The notes under the pieces are model-generated. The model saw only the letters and a program-made list of their open reading frames with translations. It was not told where the DNA came from and ran no database searches. Positions 23,905 through 26,341 of a DNA stretch of 26,341 bases are shown here, in pieces. This stretch comes from an uncultured Coriobacteriaceae bacterium. GTDB lineage: Bacteria > Actinomycetota > Coriobacteriia > Coriobacteriales > Eggerthellaceae. The position numbers and the translations under genes were made by a program. The DNA is taken from NCBI GenBank assembly GCA_900539675.1, contig UQDJ01000023.1, forward strand, positions 1 to 26,341, given 5' to 3'. The first letter of the stretch is position 1. Each line of letters starts with the position of its first letter.

Positions 23905-23983
23905 TGTGTATAAGTTTTGCCGGGGTATAAACCTGTACAGCTTTTAGCCGTGTGTATAACCTTCCAAGCTGCGTGCTATACCC
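23905..23983. repeat. Degenerate direct repeats with two perfect DnaA-box-like 9-mers upstream of pepQ
   Basis: TGTGTATAA occurs at 23905-23913 and 23951-23959; on the minus strand both read TTATACACA, matching the DnaA-box consensus TTWTNCACA. Related strings are GGGGTATAA at 23922-23930 and GTGCTATACC near 23974-23983. On the minus strand each has a similar flank (GGTTATAC...CGGCTAAAAGCT and variants), so the gap looks like four eroded copies of a 20-25 bp unit. It lies 50-130 bp before the pepQ GTG. It may be a regulatory array; an origin role is unlikely here. Confidence 0.6.
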
Positions 23984-23995
23984 TGATCAACCGCG

Positions 23996-25078
23996 TCAGA
24001 GACTCTTGAGCCATGCCTCCAAATAGCGCCTCAGCGTTGGCTCATCAATATAGCGCTCATCCACCACGCCGCACCCTGAAGGAAGAGCAAAGCGAATCAA
24101 GGTGGCTGAATCATTGGTCAAACACAAAGCACTGCGCTTCATTTCTGCGAGCAGATCGTCAACTGTTGCGGTGCAAGACAGGTGTTCCAGATTGCTTATA
24201 GATAACAAGTCATCGAGCTCCTGCAAAAGCGATACCTGCCCCCCTGCCAAACCTGCCGCCAAGCGAACATCAAAACGCATACCCTGCGCCAGAGCTTGAG
24301 CCTTCGTGCAGGTGGTTTCGGGACAATTGATAAGCGCTTGTGCAAGGGGCTCACCAAAAATAAGCTCTGATTCTTCGCCTGGAGTACGCCGCGCCTGATA
24401 TTTTACGCAGCGATCGAGCACTTCTAAGATAAGCACTATATCGTGAGACAGAATACGCTGAGCATAATGACCCAGCCAGAAGAAAAACCCTTCAGAATCA
24501 AGAATGGAAAGTTTCACGACCTCGGTAAGGCCTGATTCCCATGAAGGTTCGGGTAATGTTTTCAACACGTCGGTGTCCATCAATACTTTAACCGGAGAAG
24601 ATGCTATAGCCACTACCCCACGATAGGTTTCCAGATCAATAGACACACGCCCCGCTAAACTGGTTTGCACCATGGCATGCAGTGTGGTGGGGATATACAC
24701 CACCGCAATACCCTGCTTATAGGTGCTCGCCACAAAACCTGCAACATCACAGACTACCGAACCGCCCAGAGCAACTATTGCGGAACGCTCAGTAAGCGAA
24801 CAATCCGCCATACCAGACCAGACCTCTACAATACAATCGGTCGAGCGAGCCTGATTACCTGTCGGCAGCTGAATGGAAGACACCTTAAAGCCTGCTTCAG
24901 CAAGCGAATCTTGCACCATAGGAAGATAAAGCGATGCCACCTGGGCATCGCTTATCACGAGAACCTGATCATACGACTGCATAGCCGCAAGCTCGTTTCC
25001 AACCGCACGCAGGGAACCCCCTTCCATCACCACATCAAAGGGTTCCTGGTTGAGAGGAGAAACCTGAATGCGAGCCAT
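23996..25078 (-). CDS. aroB: 3-dehydroquinate synthase-like protein with lost catalytic residues
   Basis: By fold and position (after aroC and aroK) this is AroB, the NAD/zinc enzyme that forms 3-dehydroquinate. The 360 residues are full length and the frame is intact, with ATG 25078 five bases after AAAGGAAGG. However, the family's invariant motifs are broken: GGSVVCDVAGF (105-115, normally GGGVVGD), PTTLHAMVQTSLAGR (130-144, normally PTTLLAxVDSSxGGK), IFGEPLAQAL (240-249, normally NxGHTxGHAxE) and TKAQALAQGM (258-267, normally LHGExVxxGM). The zinc Glu186 and Lys189 (EVVK) remain, but two zinc histidines and several substrate lysines/arginines are gone. It is either a pseudoenzyme or has a changed function. 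Homology is secure; activity is doubtful. Confidence 0.85.
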   Translation of the reverse strand: MARIQVSPLNQEPFDVVMEGGSLRAVGNELAAMQSYDQVLVISDAQVASLYLPMVQDSLAEAGFKVSSIQLPTGNQARSTDCIVEVWSGMADCSLTERSAIVALGGSVVCDVAGFVASTYKQGIAVVYIPTTLHAMVQTSLAGRVSIDLETYRGVVAIASSPVKVLMDTDVLKTLPEPSWESGLTEVVKLSILDSEGFFFWLGHYAQRILSHDIVLILEVLDRCVKYQARRTPGEESELIFGEPLAQALINCPETTCTKAQALAQGMRFDVRLAAGLAGGQVSLLQELDDLLSISNLEHLSCTATVDDLLAEMKRSALCLTNDSATLIRFALPSGCGVVDERYIDEPTLRRYLEAWLKSL

Positions 25079-25112
25079 ACGAACCTTCCTTTAAAACATA
25101 ACAAGAAGACTA

Positions 25113-25688
25113 TTAACCGAGTGATGCTTCCTGTTCACGATCAATCATAATGCCATTATCCAGCAAAATGGAAACCACTTCTTCAGCGACTTCGCGGATT
25201 GACCTGCCTTCAGTGTTCACTTCTACATCACAGGCAGCTTCATATTGAGGAGCGCGCACAACGATGGTCTTGCGAGCGGTTTCCAAATCCTTAAACATCG
25301 GACGCGATTCGGTATTAGGAATACGCGCTGCTGCAGCATCTGCAGAAACTTTGAGATACACGACAAAACCCGCATCCTTCATGATCTGCGCGTTTTCAGG
25401 GTGCTTTGTTACCACACCTCCGCCGCAGCCAATCAGACGCGGAGAGCGCGAAGCCAGATCGCGCAAGACGTCTGTTTCAATGTCGCGAAATACCTCTTCG
25501 CCATCTTCGGCAAAGATATCAGCAACGATGCGGTCCTCACGCAATTCCAAGTATTCATCAGCATCGATAGATGCCACACCACAAGTAACAGCAATTTGCT
25601 GAGAAATACTTGTTTTACCTGCACCCATAAAACCAATGAAGAATACTGGCTTCGTCAAAATATACCTACCATGATGTTTGGGGGTCAT
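25113..25688 (-). CDS. aroK: Shikimate kinase
   Basis: AroK phosphorylates shikimate at O3 with ATP. The 191-residue protein has a complete active site: P-loop GFMGAGKT (19-26), the DxD pair D42/D44, Arg68 (VFRDIE), GCGGG (87-91), lid Arg129 (SRPMF) and Arg145 (VVRAPQY). The chosen ATG at 25688 has GGAG about 12 bases upstream. A TTG at 25658, 10 codons later, with AGG seven bases before it, would begin just ahead of the P-loop strand as in most family members, so the start is uncertain. It lies 34 bp before aroB and 77 bp after aroC. Confidence 0.94.
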   Translation of the reverse strand: MTPKHHGRYILTKPVFFIGFMGAGKTSISQQIAVTCGVASIDADEYLELREDRIVADIFAEDGEEVFRDIETDVLRDLASRSPRLIGCGGGVVTKHPENAQIMKDAGFVVYLKVSADAAAARIPNTESRPMFKDLETARKTIVVRAPQYEAACDVEVNTEGRSIREVAEEVVSILLDNGIMIDREQEASLG

Positions 25689-25716
25689 TGTTATAGGTCA
25701 CTCCTCGAGGAAAAAT

Positions 25717-25764
25717 CTGCTTCATACCTTGTGCTTGAAACTACTTCACATCTTGTGCTTAGCA
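25717..25764. repeat. 24-bp imperfect tandem repeat between aroC and aroK
   Basis: Units 25717-25740 and 25741-25764 agree at 18 of 24 positions, sharing CTTCA and CTTGTGCTT blocks. The array ends one base from the aroC stop codon and fills most of the 77-bp gap. No hairpin or promoter is evident in it. Confidence 0.6.
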
Positions 25765-25765
25765 T

Positions 25766-26341
25766 CTAACGAGACATCGTCTTGATGCGCTCTTTAAAAT
25801 TGGCAATGTTTTGCTTGATGTCGGTCATGTTGTCACAACCAAACTTTTTCATATATGCCTCTGCTAGAACCAGCGCCACTTCGGATTCGCCCACTACCGC
25901 AGCAGCAGGAACCGCACAGGTATCGCTACGCTCCTTGGAAGCCTTTTCAACTTCAAGCGTGTCCAAGTTGATGGTGTCAAGCGGAGTTGTAAGCGTTGCG
26001 ATAGGCTTCATACCAACCGTAATAACAAGCGGCTGCCCTGTGGTCATACCACCTTCAAGACCACCTGCGTTATTGGAGCCACGCACGAAACCAGCCTTTT
26101 CATCTAGCAAAATTTCATCGTGCACCTGGCTACCCGGACGACGCGTTGCTTCAAAGCCAAGACCAAACTCAACGCCTTTCATGGCAGGAATTGAAAACAG
26201 AGCCCCACCCAGTTGAGATGTTAAACGATCATGAGGATTCTCATACCCGCCCAAGGTAGGCAGCAGACCCGTAACCACGATACGAAACGTTCCACCAAGC
26301 GAATCGCCGGCATCCTTTGCTGCATCAATAGCGTCCATCAT
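25766..26341 (-). CDS. aroC: Chorismate synthase, C-terminal part (truncated by window edge)
   Basis: AroC converts EPSP to chorismate using reduced FMN. The visible 191 codons carry family signatures: LPTLGGYENPHDRLTSQLGG (28-47), ALFSIPAMKGVEFGLGF, GSQVHDEI, RGSNNAGGLEGGMTTGQPLV, MKPIATLTTPLDTI and ERSDTCAVPAAAVVGE. The frame is open to the right edge, so the Met at 26341 is not to be taken as the true start; a full protein would be about 370-390 residues. It heads the aroC-aroK-aroB set. Confidence 0.95.
   Translation of the reverse strand: MMDAIDAAKDAGDSLGGTFRIVVTGLLPTLGGYENPHDRLTSQLGGALFSIPAMKGVEFGLGFEATRRPGSQVHDEILLDEKAGFVRGSNNAGGLEGGMTTGQPLVITVGMKPIATLTTPLDTINLDTLEVEKASKERSDTCAVPAAAVVGESEVALVLAEAYMKKFGCDNMTDIKQNIANFKERIKTMSR

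Noticed and set aside
23905..23959. Replication origin at the DnaA-box-like motifs
   Set aside because: Only two perfect boxes, no dnaA/dnaN neighbours and no AT-rich unwinding region beside them.

Overview
The window is a compact bacterial housekeeping region of about 50% G+C. Nearly every gene is on the minus strand, spacing is tight and several start/stop codons overlap; the only plus-strand gene is cydB. I see no tRNA, rRNA, IS element, CRISPR array or phage gene. The gene order (an efp - accB/accC - asp23 - nusB - xseB - dxs block, a rimP-to-ribF block, and amtB placed before glnK) together with protein character suggests an anaerobic Actinomycetota of the class Coriobacteriia (an Eggerthellaceae relative such as Cryptobacterium). 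That placement is inference from recall, not from a search.

Layout, read in the direction of transcription from the right edge. (a) 26341-23996: aroC (5' end outside the window), aroK and aroB, the shikimate/chorismate genes; the AroB protein is badly degenerate at its catalytic residues. (b) 23853-22086: pepQ and efp, preceded by an array of imperfect repeats carrying two perfect DnaA-box-like 9-mers. (c) 21836-15523: a carboxyltransferase fused to a complete AccB-like biotin carrier, accC, an Asp23 protein, nusB, xseB and dxs. The fusion keeps an internal Shine-Dalgarno sequence and GTG exactly where a free AccB would begin. (d) 15343-13703: amtB and glnK, ending at a strong terminator shared with cydB. 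(e) 12476-13501 (+): cydB with no cydA beside it. (f) 12151-9499: leuA and a zinc-ribbon membrane protein. (g) 9262-1: the classical translation/transcription operon rimP, nusA, ylxR, infB, rbfA, nrnA, truB, ribF, then dnaG, which appears to start at CTG and runs off the left edge.

Functionally the window joins ribosome maturation and translation initiation (RimP, RbfA, IF-2, EF-P, TruB), transcription elongation/antitermination (NusA, NusB), aromatic and leucine precursor synthesis, biotin-dependent carboxylation, isoprenoid synthesis, ammonium uptake and replication priming. No obvious new defence or mobile system is present. The observations most worth checking are the CT-AccB fusion with its internal start, the apparently dead AroB, the CTG-started dnaG, the orphan cydB, a PII protein lacking its modifiable tyrosine, a Cys/His tail on NusA, and short degenerate tandem repeats in several intergenic gaps.
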